Shown: positions 1-11,972, numbered from the stretch's first letter. The stretch: DNA of 64,000 nt from Furcasterigmium furcatum (GCA_001599815.1 BCIA01000001.1:4530934-4594933); one strand, 5' to 3'. Program-made: numbers and translations. Notes: a model not told the origin generated them from the letters alone.

Positions 1-1156
1 GACAAAACGCGCACTCCATCCTCGGCCGCCAGCTCGTGATGACTTCGTGTTGCGAACAGCAACTTCGCCCTTGTCGTCGGGTATGCCGTGGGCTTGTTGG
101 GACTTTGGTAACGACCCCTGACTCCCCTGGCTTCCCCTGATTACCCCTGACAAGGAGAACGCCTGAGACGCGGAGAATGCTTGGAGAAATGCCGAAAGCC
201 CCAGCAATCCCGAGCCAATCTTCCATCGAGACTTTCCCATCCGACGACGATGCCCCGGACTGCGTGCCGTCTCCCAGCTTGAGGTTCGGCTGTTGTCCCA
301 CGCAGCCTTCCATCCAAGTCCCGTATCTCTTTTGGTGTGAGCCTTCGTATTGGGCTTCCCATCTTGACGGCTGCCCCTTTGGCGGTCGGTATCGGCTCAA
401 TCGCGTCGCTGCCACGCCTCTGAGTCAGGGAATGGGACAGGCATGCTGCTTTCTCCCGTTGTAACTCGGCATCCCTCAAGAGCGCAGTGCTGATCTCGGC
501 CTCCTTGACGATTGTCAGTTCTCGCAGCACGTCGGAGTATTACGTTCTTGGTCTTACTCACTTGATCATCGTGGCCGCCAACCAGGCGTCTCGCGCGCCA
601 CCTCTTCGTGTAATGGTCGTGTCAGATTCTCTCCGGTGAGATTGAGCGATGGTGAAGACGAGGCGATCAGGAAAGGTCACGCGAGACTCGAGGCGAAGAG
701 AAAGAGCCTTGGCCGGGAGAGAGCGGCGAACCGGAGTCAGGTCCTGGCGATGAAAGGCTCGCCCACCGAGGACAGAGCCCTGCAGGGAAGCATAACAAGC
801 CGAAAAAGATTGAGGCTGAGGTCCTCAGGCATTCCTTGCTTCGCTGGTCCCCAAATGACGCGTTGTTGGATTCGAAGAGCATTTCTGCCCCGTGCCCTAC
901 CTTCAATCCCGACGAGGGGAGGTTAGTACCAACTACTCCGTCAGTAATGGAGCCACCATAAGACATCACGAGATCTTCGAGCCGTGATGTATCCCCAAAG
1001 CGAAATCTGTTCACTGGTGAGGGTGGCGCCAGCCCTCTGGGCTGGTCACCGTATAGTAGGTAGGGTACTCCAACAAAACATCAAAGAAAAGAGAAAAGAA
1101 AATAGTGAAAAGCAAAGGAAAATGCAGTAGGCCAACGCCACCCCATCCGAGTCCCC
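1..1156. other. Left-edge region without a clear gene
   Basis: No frame here has the length, codon pattern and splice signals of the genes elsewhere in the window. The only protein-like stretch is the minus-strand fragment annotated separately at 141-512. The last 100 bases lie downstream of the minus-strand gene ending at 1157 and should contain its 3' untranslated region. Confidence 0.5.
141..512 (-). pseudogene. Possible decayed coiled-coil or transposase-tail fragment
   Basis: A minus-strand open stretch of about 120 codons is rich in charged and Ala/Leu residues at its upstream end. This looks like a short coiled coil, followed by a basic low-complexity tail. A GTGAGT donor lies just upstream (minus strand, near 560). 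A branch-like CTGAC followed by AAG near 513 could join it to an earlier exon, but no convincing upstream exon is seen. Such tails occur at the end of fungal pogo-type transposases, which is why a relic is suggested; no transposase core is visible. It could equally be chance open sequence. Confidence 0.2.
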
Positions 1157-3291
1157 TCACTCCTTGGCCTTGGCCTTCCCCTTCCCCTTCCGGCCAGACT
1201 TTCGGATCGATTCCCGTTGCTCCGCGGTCAAGTTGAGGCTCTTTACGATGACCTCGCCGTTCTCGTCCAGAAGCCCCTCAGTTTCGGCCTCTGGGGCGTT
1301 CGCCTTGATATGGTGATTGGCGATGGCGACTTTGTGGCTCCTCTTGGCGTTGAGACTGTCGTTGGTATCTTTGCGCTATTGAGAATGTCAGTTGAAAACG
1401 GTTCGTTGTGGATGAAGGGGCAAAACTCACGGCGACCTCGTTGTTTGGTGCACCCGCAATTCTGTCCGGCCAGGAGACGTTCGCACGGATGGACTTGGTC
1501 AGAGATTTCGCGTCCTGAGGTCGAAGTTAGTCAATCCACGCGACCAAGAGATTCTGCCCAGCCACCGCCACTTACTGCCATGGTCTCCAGCAAGGCGTTC
1601 CAACGGTCCAGGAAGCTGTCGAAGCGTTCCCAGCATCTGAAGGAGATATTGCTCCAGAGGGGTCGCATTAAGAACCCTTGCTGGGCGTACTTGGCCGCAG
1701 CCTGCACTTGTTAGTCAACCTAGGCCGTGCACCCAACACTCGGGGTAACTTACCAAGATCTGCCACGCCATCATCAGGATCTCGATATCAGAAGGCATCC
1801 CTTGGCCGGTGGCTGCACAGAACCGCTGCTCGAGGCTGCTCTTGAGATCCAGCAGAACACTCTCGGCAACAGTGAGGTTGCCGCTCCTTTTCGGCCGTTT
1901 AGTTGGCGCCCCAGTGCCCTGATTCTCGGGGCCTGCCTTCCGCTTGAGCCCTGACGACGAGCTTGGCTGCTCATCGTGAACAGCTTCGCCCGTCGCCGTT
2001 GGCGGAGTCGTGCCCTCGCCAGAATTCGACATCATGTTTTTCTTCTCCTGTGCCTTCCGGCCCTCCCAGGTGTCCTTCATGCATATGATTGCGTGAGCCA
2101 TCTGGCTTGCGTAACACTTGTCATCAGCGTCGGTTGTTGGGAAAGTCGAGTCTTTGGTCCAGTCCGGTGACTCCTTCTGCCCAATGCGAAGGTACGCGTT
2201 GTAGGCCATTTCGGCCTCGGCCATACTCGTGATGTGACCAGAAAAGTTGCCAGAAAACCCGTTGCTGAGGCAGTCCGAAACAAACTCTTTCCACTCGTCG
2301 GCACTGCCAGTTACACCTGGGTTCCTTACGTGGCTCGCCGTCTGTGACGGGCCGAGCAGGTTGTTGAATACACGGACCTGATCAGGCCCGAGGCCAGAGT
2401 GCTGGACAGCGGCCTCCCGCACATGGGCCGCCTAGGCCAAAATGTTGTTGGGGTGTCCAGACTCTGCTGCAAGCCAAGGGAGAAGGGCCATGATAGTCTT
2501 TGTCTCCGTGGTTGTATCGTCTTCGGGGCTAGCCGATGTCTGCAAGACTTCCTCGAGCGTGGGGTACTGTCCCATGCCAACGTTGCTGCGGGCAAGCACG
2601 TCCGCTGTGAAGCAATGTCAGCACTCCGTACTCTACTATGTCTCTAATACATGTTACGGTCGTGCAGCAGTATCATCATGTCTCCATTCACTCGAGGCAC
2701 GGTGGTACTTACCAATAACCTTGATGACCGTTTTGCGCTGGACGAAGGGAAGTTCCTGCTCGCAAGGGACAACTCCCTGCAGAAGAGAGACGCCGTTGGC
2801 GAAAACATCTGTGTTCTCGGGCTGGGTGGCGCTGTATGGCATCGGGAAAGGGGCAAATTGCAGGAAACCTGGTCGTAAAACGGACTGGCCCTGCGTCAAC
2901 AAGGCTGGTTGGCCAGGGGTACCGAGGTTGAATTGGGACGTAGGCGGGGCCATGATGGCGGGCTGAAAGCCTGGGGGTCGTTGATGGTACATGGCGCCCA
3001 TCTCAGCACCGGAACCGTTGAACTGCAAAGCCTGGGGATTGATGTTGTTTCTGGAGAACTGAATGTCAGCCGCCGAGAAGAGGAGAGATGAGTGAAGGAA
3101 GATCTGGCAGAGCCAACGAAAGAAGTTTGAACTTACGGTATCATGGAAAAACCGGACTTCTGGGCAACTGGCGCGTGTTCTTGCAGAAACTGCGCGGCGC
3201 CTTGTTCAATGCCATCTAGGATGACAGTGTTGGCGTCCTGGAAGGAGCTCATGTCGAAAAACTCGTCGAAATTTTCATTGCCGCTATCCAT
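1157..3291 (-). CDS. Probable nuclear protein of unknown function, in-frame TAG at codon 222
   Basis: Six exons join in one frame (3291-3137, 3050-2713, 2604-1754, 1701-1576, 1514-1431, 1375-1157), giving 590 residues if the internal stop is read. Donors at introns 1-4 are GTAAGT, the last is GTGAGT, and several introns carry TGACTAAC branch points. The N-terminus is acidic and aromatic, followed by a Gln/Pro-rich stretch. A helical segment comes next, then a basic cluster with KRK and KRPKR motifs in the middle, which suggests nuclear localisation; the C-terminus is Lys-rich. I recognise no family. The frame holds a single TAG at 2434-2432 inside protein-like sequence (PNNILA, stop, AAHVREA). 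It could be a nonsense mutation, an RNA-edited codon, a sequencing error or an unrecognised non-consensus intron. No canonical in-phase intron removes it. Confidence 0.72.
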
Positions 3292-4876
3292 GATGAGAGG
3301 CTTGGCTGAGAGCGCTGGCTCTCTTTCAAGGGTGGTTCTGTGGTGTCTTCCTGGTCGACAGCAGTCAGTATTGATGGGCAGAAAGCCAGAGAAGCAGAGG
3401 CAATCACCTGTTTGATCGATTCCCGGCAGCCGCGAAGACTGGGGCGGGTGTGGTGGTATGTGGGTGGTGATGTGAAGAAACAACGCGTGTTCTTCGATAT
3501 GTTTGGTGTAAGAGACGGAAGCTCAATGAGAGCGAGCTTTGGGGCGAGGTATCGATGCGTCTTGATGGAAGTTCAAGGGATGAGGTGGAAGAGTGTTGGT
3601 TGATGGAAGAGTTCGACGATCTTCGTCGCGTTGTTGTTGTTGGTGTTGAAGAGAAAGAAGAGGGAGTGCAGATTCCGGGGGGAGGGTTATATAGAGTGGT
3701 GTGGGTGAGGGCGCGGGCTGGGTGGCAGGCCCGCGGCTTGGAGGAGGAAGGTACGCGTTCGCCCGCAACGCGTTGCCATGCCGTTTTGGGACAACAATAC
3801 GTATCAATGGCAAGAGCAGAGCTATTGTAGACTCAGTAAAATAGGCCGTAAGTCCTAATTAGGAAGTACACCTTCTTCTCCGGTTTAGCTTGGTGGAGGG
3901 AGAGGAAGATTGGAAGGCACGGCGGTCTTCCCTGGAAGCAGAGGGCGAGTAGAGCCTCAATGGGCGCCCTCGAAACTGTCAAAAGTATTGTATTAATCTA
4001 TTGTATGCATGAAAGGCTTACAATGGGCCAGAAGATGCCAATCTGTGTGCAATACACGGACGTATTGGTCCTCGTCCATGGCAATGGGTGAGCGTTGCGG
4101 TATGAACAACACCAACAACAGGTGCGCGCTCAATGGAGAACGCGGCGTTTGTTCACCCGCGACTGTCGACGCGCCTGCCCTCGTTGCATTCATCGCAATT
4201 ACAGAGTTCATAGTTGATTTTGCTGGGCTAGTATTATACCCTTTGGTGTTATATGGCCTCGCTCGGAAGAAAGACTCCTGTCTGAATACAGTTTCTTGAG
4301 TGATGGCCGGCGCAAGGTTGGGGAGATCTCCCTCTTTTCGTGATGGGCCCGGCATGATCTTCAGTCTTCACAGACCCATTATGGCTGCGTCAGCGACTTG
4401 GATGAAGTTGAATCAAGAACAATGCGATGTTGTCGGGAGACGTCGGGAGCCTGCATCATCATCGTGGTGTAAGATAGAGCCCTATCAGAATATAGGAGGA
4501 GACAAACCAAACTCTGTTAGCAGGCCATCGCGCCGACTCCACACGCGGCGAGTCCTGCCGGTGACGGGATCGGATGCCCGAAGCAGGATTAGCAACGCAT
4601 CACGGGGTTCATGATTGGCTCCGTCGGCACGGACGGCACCGTCGTTGCTCCTCAGTGGAGGCACCGATACCGTTCGACGATGAAAAAGTGACGACGCTCT
4701 CAAGCTCTCCAGACTCCGTCATTCCAACAATCTGTCCGGTGCCTCAACGTTTGTTCTCACGAGAGCCGCCGCGTGCCCGGAAGAGGATGCAGCCCTCCAG
4801 CTCTGCTGCTTGACAAAATTCATCCGCCGATACACAAGCAGCAAACAAAGTACTACGAGTCGTAGTATCGCCCGCC
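3292..4876. other. Intergenic region between divergent genes
   Basis: This 1.6-kb stretch holds the promoter of the minus-strand gene starting at 3291, with a TATA-like element, and that of the plus-strand MFS gene starting at 4877. Open frames here are short and lack splice or codon support. I see no other structure. Confidence 0.6.
3688..3695 (-). promoter_or_regulatory. TATA-like box for the gene starting at 3291
   Basis: On the minus strand the sequence reads CTATATAA, about 395 bases upstream of the ATG. This implies a leader of roughly 350 bases. Assigned by sequence and orientation only. Confidence 0.4.
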
Positions 4877-6367
4877 ATGGCCCCGGAACAGACTTCCTGG
4901 GCAACGCGCCTCGCCGTCGAGACCGGCCTCGCCGCGCTGACCAGATCCTGTCGCGACACCAAGGTCCTCTGCGCCCAGCGCTTCGTCCGCCTCTTCGCAT
5001 ACGGCGCGACCTTCCTCATCCTCGTCCACTACCTGTCGAGCCTCGGCTTCTCGGACGAGCACATCGGCCTCTTCATGACCCTCACCCTGCTCGGCGACGT
5101 CGTCGTCAGCGTCATTCTCACCGCCATCACCGACAAGGTCGGCCGCCGACGCGTCCTGGCCGCCGGCGCCACGCTGATGACCATGAGCGGCCTCGTCTTC
5201 TACCTGAGCGGCAACTACTGGATCCTCGTCTTCTGCAGCATCGTCGGCGTCATCAGCCCCAGCGGCGCCGAGATCGGGCCCTTCCGCGCCGTCGAGGAGT
5301 CCGTCCTGGCCCAGCTCACGCCCACGGAGGTGCGCAGCGACATCTTCGCGTGGTACACGCTCTTCGGCAGCGCTGGCGCCGCCCTCGGCTCCGTCACCTG
5401 CGGCTGGCTCATCCAGGCGCTCCAGGACCTCGAGGGATGGAACAAGGAGAGCGCGTATCCCTACGTCTTCCTCATCTACGCTGGATTCGGCGTCCTCAAG
5501 CTTCTCCTCACGTTCTGCCTGACGTCCTCCGTGGAGGCCCAACCGTCACACGCCGAGTATCACGCTGTCCCGGCGCAGGAGGAGGACGATGAGCATCTGG
5601 GCGTCGTCGATGACGAGGACGAAGAGGAGGACGATCCCGAGACCCGACGGTCCAGGCGCGCGAGCGACGCTTCCGTGCGCTCGGTCACCAAGCCAGGCCT
5701 CATCCAGCGTTTCCGCAACCTCCTCCCCTACATCACGCCCATGTCGCGCCCCATCCTCTACCGGCTTATCTTCCTCTTCTCCCTCGACGCCTTCGGCTCG
5801 GGCTTGGCCTCACCCTCCTGGATCACCTACTTCTTCACCACGATCCACTCCCTCGAGCCCGGCGTGCTCGGCACCCTCTTCCTCGTGTCCAACCTGCTCT
5901 CCACCCTCTCCAACATCGTCGCCCTGCCCCTCGCCCGCCGCATCGGGCCCCTCAAGACCATGGTCTTCGCCCACCTCCCCTCCACCATCTTCCTCGCCCT
6001 GATGCCCCTCCCCGGCGCCGGCAAGGTGGGCACGTTGGTCGCCATGGGGCTCCTCGCCCTGCGCGCCTGCACGCAGACGATGGACCAGGCCCCGCGCCAG
6101 GCTTTCATCTCTGGCGCCGTGCTGGCAAGCGAGCGCACGGCCATCCTCGGCGTACTGAACACGACCAAGACCCTGGCCCAGGCCGGCGGTACCGGCATCG
6201 CCGGCGTACTGGCGGGCAGGCACCTCTGGGTCATCGTCCTGTCGGGCGCCGGTATCTTGAAGGGCATCTACGACCTGCTGATATTGTGGTCTTTCATCGG
6301 GATGAAGGAGCGGGAGGAGGAGGCGCCGAAACCTGTTGCTCGGGATGAGGAGGAGCGCACGAGGTAG
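4877..6367 (+). CDS. Major facilitator superfamily transporter
   Basis: Single exon of 496 residues, expected to sit in a membrane and move a small solute. The ATG lies in a good context (cgccATGg). Two sets of hydrophobic segments are separated by a very acidic central loop at about residues 235-262. The loop after the second segment holds DKVGRRR (about residues 86-92), the MFS motif A. The C-terminal half carries further helices and ends in a short charged tail. Lack of introns is unusual next to the intron-rich neighbours, but codon use looks the same. The substrate cannot be read from the sequence. It does not look like a sugar porter, because the PETSRRTLE-type ending is missing. Confidence 0.9.
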   Translation: MAPEQTSWATRLAVETGLAALTRSCRDTKVLCAQRFVRLFAYGATFLILVHYLSSLGFSDEHIGLFMTLTLLGDVVVSVILTAITDKVGRRRVLAAGATLMTMSGLVFYLSGNYWILVFCSIVGVISPSGAEIGPFRAVEESVLAQLTPTEVRSDIFAWYTLFGSAGAALGSVTCGWLIQALQDLEGWNKESAYPYVFLIYAGFGVLKLLLTFCLTSSVEAQPSHAEYHAVPAQEEDDEHLGVVDDEDEEEDDPETRRSRRASDASVRSVTKPGLIQRFRNLLPYITPMSRPILYRLIFLFSLDAFGSGLASPSWITYFFTTIHSLEPGVLGTLFLVSNLLSTLSNIVALPLARRIGPLKTMVFAHLPSTIFLALMPLPGAGKVGTLVAMGLLALRACTQTMDQAPRQAFISGAVLASERTAILGVLNTTKTLAQAGGTGIAGVLAGRHLWVIVLSGAGILKGIYDLLILWSFIGMKEREEEAPKPVARDEEERTR

Positions 6368-6706
6368 CCGGCTGGTCACGGTCAGATTCAACTCCACGGC
6401 ACTGTAAATATTCGCGCCTGCCGACTTGGAGTCACAACCCGACCTGCGACGTTTGAAATGACTGCTCACGGCATCTTGCGCTGCCCGGGTCGGGGATGAG
6501 CTGTCAGAGGCCAGGGGCGAGAGCCCAGACTGCCCCTGGCAGATTTGATGACTGTATTAATATGTACAAGAAAGTATAGAATACCACAATCAAGGACAGC
6601 CCAGTACTAATACTGAATCCGCGTCCTGACGACAGTATCCCGTGGTGCTGGGGCCACACTCGAGCCCAAGCGGATGGATATGGGAGGCATCCAATGATTA
6701 GGGATG
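6368..6706. other. Convergent 3' spacer
   Basis: This spacer lies between the stop codons of a plus-strand MFS gene and a minus-strand DUF1996 gene. An AT-rich patch around 6540-6600 would suit polyadenylation signals of both genes. Nothing else is seen. Confidence 0.6.
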
Positions 6707-8146
6707 CTACAGCTTGCTTCGCTTGTTCTTCTTGGCCTTGACGCAGGCGGTAGGCGAGGCTCTGCGCGTCTCGACCCAGCTGATGACGGCCGTGGTCTCG
6801 CCCGGAGGCAGAGACAGGCTCTTCATGGCGTCGGACGAGTCCGTGGGCAGAGGCATCTCAACCAGTGTGGGCGAAGCACTCTCTGTCTCCTCAGCCTCGA
6901 CCTCCTCAGCATCCGCCTCGACCTCATCATCGACGACCGGGGACTCGGAAGAACCGCCGGCAGCAACGCCCTCCTCGCCCCATTTCCCGGTGAACGTGGC
7001 ATTCATGCTCTTGCCGTCCGTGATCGTGAGGCCGCGACCGTAGTGACCGAGCTCGACGGTGCCGTTGCCGGCATTGGCCTGGAGCATGGCGTCCCAGTCG
7101 GAGTTCCAGAGGAAGGGGTCCTCCTCGTCCAGCTTCTGGCACTCGGGGCTCTTGATCGTGGCCTCCTCGCCGCCGATGGGCAGGATGCCGCCGTTGATGT
7201 AGTCCTTGTCGTCCTGGACGATCTTCTCGGCGAAGGACCGTTCCCAGCCATACATGAAGTCACCGTGGTACGTATGTCCTGTTGCCCGTCAGCACGGAGC
7301 CCGGAACCTCGCTGTCAGATAGCACTTACCTCCTCCAGAAGAAAGCGTCAGATAGGCGCCGTCCTCAAAGTCGAAAAAGTCGTGGCGGAGATCGTACCAG
7401 ATGGCGAAGAAGATGCGCAGGACGCTGAAGCATCCGGCCTCGTCCTCCGACTCGCACGCGCGGTAGCGGTTGATGGACTCGTCCTTGACGACGGAGGTGG
7501 GAAAGGGGACGTTGGCGCGCAGCCAGCCGCCGCCCTTCTTCTTCGGGAGTTGCCAGGGCTCCTTCTCCTCGTCGGAGTCTTCGAAATTCTGTACAGGAAG
7601 AGGCTCAGGATTAGCTTGTGGCGACACGGGCTTCGAGATAACTTACCCATCCAGTTCCGATGCCGCCCTTGGCCCTGACCTCCTCCTCGCTCAAGGTGGG
7701 ATCGTGGGAGATGATGCGGTAGTCCTCGGGGAAAGGCTCCCTATCGGGATTCTGTCCGTTGTAGTAGACGTGGAAGATGGCTACCTTAACCGGAACCGTC
7801 GCGTTCTTGGTCACTGCGATGGCCGCACGTCAACACAAGACCACCGTAACAACTCAGTTAACCTACCATAGTACAGAGTCGGAATCCAGTAAGAACTCTT
7901 GTCGGCAGCGATGGCACAAGTTCCGCAGTTGTCGATGAGCTCCTCGTAGCTAGGAACGTCGGGGCCGATAGCCCTGTTGCCCCAGAAGGTGTGCATGTGG
8001 CCATTCTCCTTGCCAGGGGTCGCGAGCGGATCGATACGCTCGCGCTTGAAAGGAGAGCAGGTAACACGGAATCCAGCCAGGACCATGGGAAGAGGCTGGA
8101 GGCTCTGGAGAGCGATGAACGAAAGTAAGGCTTTGAGAGCAAGCAT
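6707..8146 (-). CDS. Secreted DUF1996 domain protein
   Basis: Four exons (8146-7867, 7813-7647, 7588-7330, 7278-6707) give 425 residues; donors are GTAGGT and GTAAGT. The first about 24 residues form a signal peptide (MLALKALLSF start, cleavage near VLA-G). The mature N-terminus has the DUF1996 hallmark: a basic-start segment followed by GHMHTFWGNRAIGPD, then NCGTC and a YWIPTLYY stretch. The C-terminal about 90 residues are acidic, Ser/Glu/Val-rich and probably disordered. DUF1996 proteins are common secreted fungal proteins of unknown activity, sometimes joined to WSC domains; no WSC domain is present here. The C-terminus ends in a Lys-rich tail rather than a GPI signal. Confidence 0.88.
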
Positions 8147-9048
8147 GGTGGCGGATCAACCGGCAAGCAACGGCCTGCGACTAAAAATGAGCGACAAATG
8201 TGTTCGTGCAGATGCCTCGATGAGGCTAAAGGAATGACTGAACAACAACAGAACAGAAAACGCAGTGCCGGAAGTCAGAGAGATGGACAGAATGCTGTGG
8301 CCTGCTTGTTATCAATCTGTCTGCGTCCCTCAGTCTGCTCTCCTCCCTGCAACAGCCGAGCCTAGATGCGTCGCATTCAGGAGATTAATCTAACGTAGAC
8401 TGGGGGAGACCGCACTCTTCCCATCGCGTGCTTCTTGGATGCGCGAGATGCCGTCAGGGGGTCCGTCGGTAGAGATCCAGCATCGTGGTCTGCTAGCCAC
8501 TGACAGCGACGTTCCTGTCGATCCTTGCCGAGATGATCAGGGGATCTCCGATGACACCGGCCGAGTGCAGGGGTCTGACTCTGCTGAAACAACGGCGCCC
8601 GAGCGTCAGGCGGTATTTCTCCCAGGGTTCAAGTCGCTGAAGCGGACGAGGATTGTGGCTCGAGAAGTGAGGCGCCCATCAGCTTCCGCTCCAGGAACAG
8701 AACAGAGGCGTGGGTAGATGCAGTTGCATCAACGTCCCAATTGGTTGTCTAAGTATGGTTTGAGGCTTATGTCGGAAGATTCTCGTGGCGCAGAGAGTGC
8801 CGGCATAGGAATCGAGTATGTTATAAGGGGCAAAACCCCCGAGTCAATCGTCGACAGGGCCCAAAAGGAGACAAACGGCCACGGCGAGGGAGATGTTGGT
8901 CCGCCGGACAGGGATATTCGGCATTCGGGTGAAGTGCCGGAAATGAAGCCGCAATTCATGACAAGAAGAGAGAAAAATCAAGAAGAAAGAACGCTCAATT
9001 CAGGTATCATAATTATAGCACGGCCGCTCCAAGCCCTTTGAGACCAGC
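8147..9048. other. Intergenic region
   Basis: This is the promoter side of the minus-strand DUF1996 gene and the 3' side of the minus-strand gene ending at 9049. Two plus-strand open frames of about 90-107 codons look non-coding. No repeat or RNA gene is seen. Confidence 0.6.
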
Positions 9049-11972
9049 TCAAATCACATTGGGCCTGTCATTCCCACTGACATTGTCCTCGGCGTCGACG
9101 GCCTCCTCCACGGCCTTGCCCTTCTCCCTCAACGCCTTCTTCTTTCTCCTTGCCTCCCTGAACACAATGAAAAGGTCGAGACCCATGATGGTCGACCCGA
9201 GGACAAAGACGGTCGAAAGACCGAAGCCAAGGCTGATGGCAATGTCGAACGGCACGACTTGGGTAAAGCACAGCGCCACCGAGCTCAGGTCTTTGAACCC
9301 AGTCATCGTCGAAAGGACGGCAAGAAGCAAGAAGAGCTGGTTTACGCCCACCCGAATGCTGGCCAGGCTGAGCGGACCGAGGGCGGGAGGTGCTGCCCCT
9401 GAAGCGACCCTCGCGGCGCCGGCGCGCACCACAAAGTGAAGAGCCACGGCTGCGAGGCCGAAAATCGTCGTGATCAGGCTGATGATCTGTTGAGGATGGG
9501 TTAGTTTACAGCAACCTGTCTACTTGGGAGCGGTACTTACGCCATGAGGCGAGCGGAAATGCGCCGAGCTTCCGTACATCACGACGCCGAACACGAAGAC
9601 GATCAGGATCGATGGCGCGATGACGAAGAGCCACATGATGTGCGTCCACTTGGGGATCTTGGGCAGAACCTGAGTGAGCTTCGCGCGAAGAAGGAGATTG
9701 CGGAGACTCTCGAAGCCGAGCGCTAGTGGAAGGACGTTGATGAACGCGACAATGGCGAACAATACTGCGAGAGGTAAGCAACGAAGAGATTTAGAGATCG
9801 GAGAAACATACCATGAATGACGGCGAACGCAATAAACGCCCCGAGGCCCATACCGTTGACCTCAATAGCGGCCACTGCACCGTTGACGTCGATGTTCTCG
9901 CCGAAGCTGTCTCGAAGCTGTTGTCCGTCGATTCGGTACACGTTGCCCTCGTTGCGGAGCTCGAGAGTGCCCGTAGGGATGACTTGCTGGATGACATCCA
10001 TCGTGTTGCCCATCTCCATGTTCGACAGCGCATCAAGAGGGATCGTCTTGCTGCTGATGAGGCCCAGCAGGACGTTGCCCAAGCCACCGCCGAAACCCTG
10101 GCACGTCAGGGCATCAAGAGCACTTTGGAGGGCCATCGATACTGTTTCGGCGTTGATGATGACGGACAGGTTGAAGCCTTGAGAGGTATCGACATCGATG
10201 ACGGGGTTCTGCCTCGGGATGAGACCAAGACCTCGACGAACAACCACAGGCTGTCCTTCAACGGGGGCCACTGGGGCTATTCCAGGCGTCTCGGGAGTGG
10301 GAGCCAAGGGCGTCTCCCCGGGGACAGGTGGTGCTTGTGGTATCTCGGGAACTGGAACAGCAGGGGGCGCAGCAACCGGCGGCGGTTGCTGGACAGCGGG
10401 AGTACCAGAAGGGTTGGCGATAAGCATCGACGCGAGAAGCACACCGCCTCCTCCGATGCCTGCGCCCAGACCGGTGGCAGCGCCGCCGATACCATCGTCA
10501 AAGCTCGACCGAACGACGGGCATCCCGCTCACGGGCATGGTGGCCGTGCCTCCGATCAGCGCCTCGACGCCACCCATACCTTGGATGGTATCACCGGCGC
10601 CCTGGAGCAGACCCGACGCGAATCCCTGGGCAACGCGGGCGACCTCGACGTTCTGGCCGCCGATCTCGATGGTGCTCGGGATGCCACCACCGCCAGGAGC
10701 AGCAGGGACACCGGCCATGGAGCCGCCGATCATACCGAAGAGCTGCTCAGCAGTGCCATTTTGTAGGAGACTGGCTGCAAGGCTCTTGGTGAACGTCTGC
10801 GTGACGCCGCCAACGTCAACCGATCCATCGGGCATCTGCCTCATCGGCACGGGTGCGTCGGCTTGCAGACCCAGGCCAACGGCAACACCCTCTCCTAGAC
10901 CTTTCCCGAGCCCAGAGGCGATCTCGGGAAGGTTTTGCATGATGGCGGCCGTGTTGTTGGGGTTGTTGAGCTGACCGAGCAGTGCTTGCGGGTCGACGTT
11001 GGCCGTGACGGACTGCGTCAGGCCGAATCCAAAAGTCCCGATAATATTCGCGATGCTCGAGTCGTTCACAGGCCTCGGTGGCGCATTGGGGTTGATGTTC
11101 AGGCCGACGACTGTCCCGTTGCCCAGGCCCTGAGCAAGAGCCATCGCGATGGGCTGGAGCTGGCCCTGGACACCGCCGAGAAGGTTCGTGGTGTCGATGT
11201 TTCCCAGGATGGAGCTCGTGAGACCGACGCCCACGTTCTGCAGCAGAGGGTTCAGACCCGTGGCTTGCTGCTGGTTGTCGGCCGCGACCTTCTTTGCGAC
11301 CTGCTGCGTTTGCTCGGGGGTGGAAAGGTTGAGGCCCTGCGCGGCGCCCGTGCCGACGCCGATGCCGAGGAACATTCCCGAGCCGTTGAGGTCGCCGAGC
11401 AGCTGGCTACCGATGTTGTTGATGCCGTTCATGAGCGCGTTGCCGAGGGCACCGCCCATGGCGTTGTCCATGCCACCGCCGCCGCCGAAGAGCTGGCGCC
11501 TTCGGACTGTGGAGGACTCGAGCGCCTTGCCCGGATGTTGCTCCTCGAGGTCCTGGGAGAACTGAGCTTGATATTCCTGTAGGATCCCAGAAGCTTCTCG
11601 GAGAGCAGGGGAATCGATGCGTGACGAGAGAAGCTGGGACAAGTCCGCCGTCATTTCGACTATCGTCAAGAGGCTCTGCCGTAATCTCCTGTCGGCCTCG
11701 AGGGTCCTGGCGGTGTCGGGGGTCATGAAGGCCTCGAGGTTTTGCGACCATGATCCAGCTACTGACGAGGTCCGCGACTGCTCTTGTTGCATGTAGGTAT
11801 CATACTCCTTGCTCAAACCGAATAACGACAATACACCCAGCAACCCGAGCAGGATGTACCCAAAGACTCGTCGAGGTGTACCGCATCGTGATGATCGGGG
11901 TCTTCGTTCGACAGACTCGGCCTGGGTCACACAGGCCAGCACATCCTTGTCGTCCTCCCGGAATTGATCCAT
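9049..11972 (-). CDS. Large glycine-rich repeat membrane protein with cytochrome b561-like C-terminus
   Basis: Three exons (11972-9812, 9764-9541, 9486-9049) give 940 residues. After a charged N-terminal tail there is one membrane segment (about residues 36-55, YILLGLLGVLSLFGL). A long Gly/Asn/Leu-rich region follows, with several degenerate repeats of the form GLTxSxxxNxDxxxLLG then GLGxGxxVGLGL. A Pro-rich linker comes next. The last 220 residues hold about five hydrophobic segments with histidines at or near segment ends: AVIHG, WTHIMW, RSPHG and ALHFV. That order resembles the four heme-ligand histidines of cytochrome b561 domains. This is an inference from pattern, not a recognised match. 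The cytosolic tail is basic, then acidic. It could be a plasma-membrane or secretory-membrane redox protein with a large lumenal or extracellular domain; function is unknown. Confidence 0.8.

Noticed and set aside
4810..5592. Long frames on both strands overlapping the MFS gene
   Set aside because: Arg/Pro/His-rich or Glu/Asp-rich translations are shadows of a GC-rich coding frame; they lack membrane or domain features.
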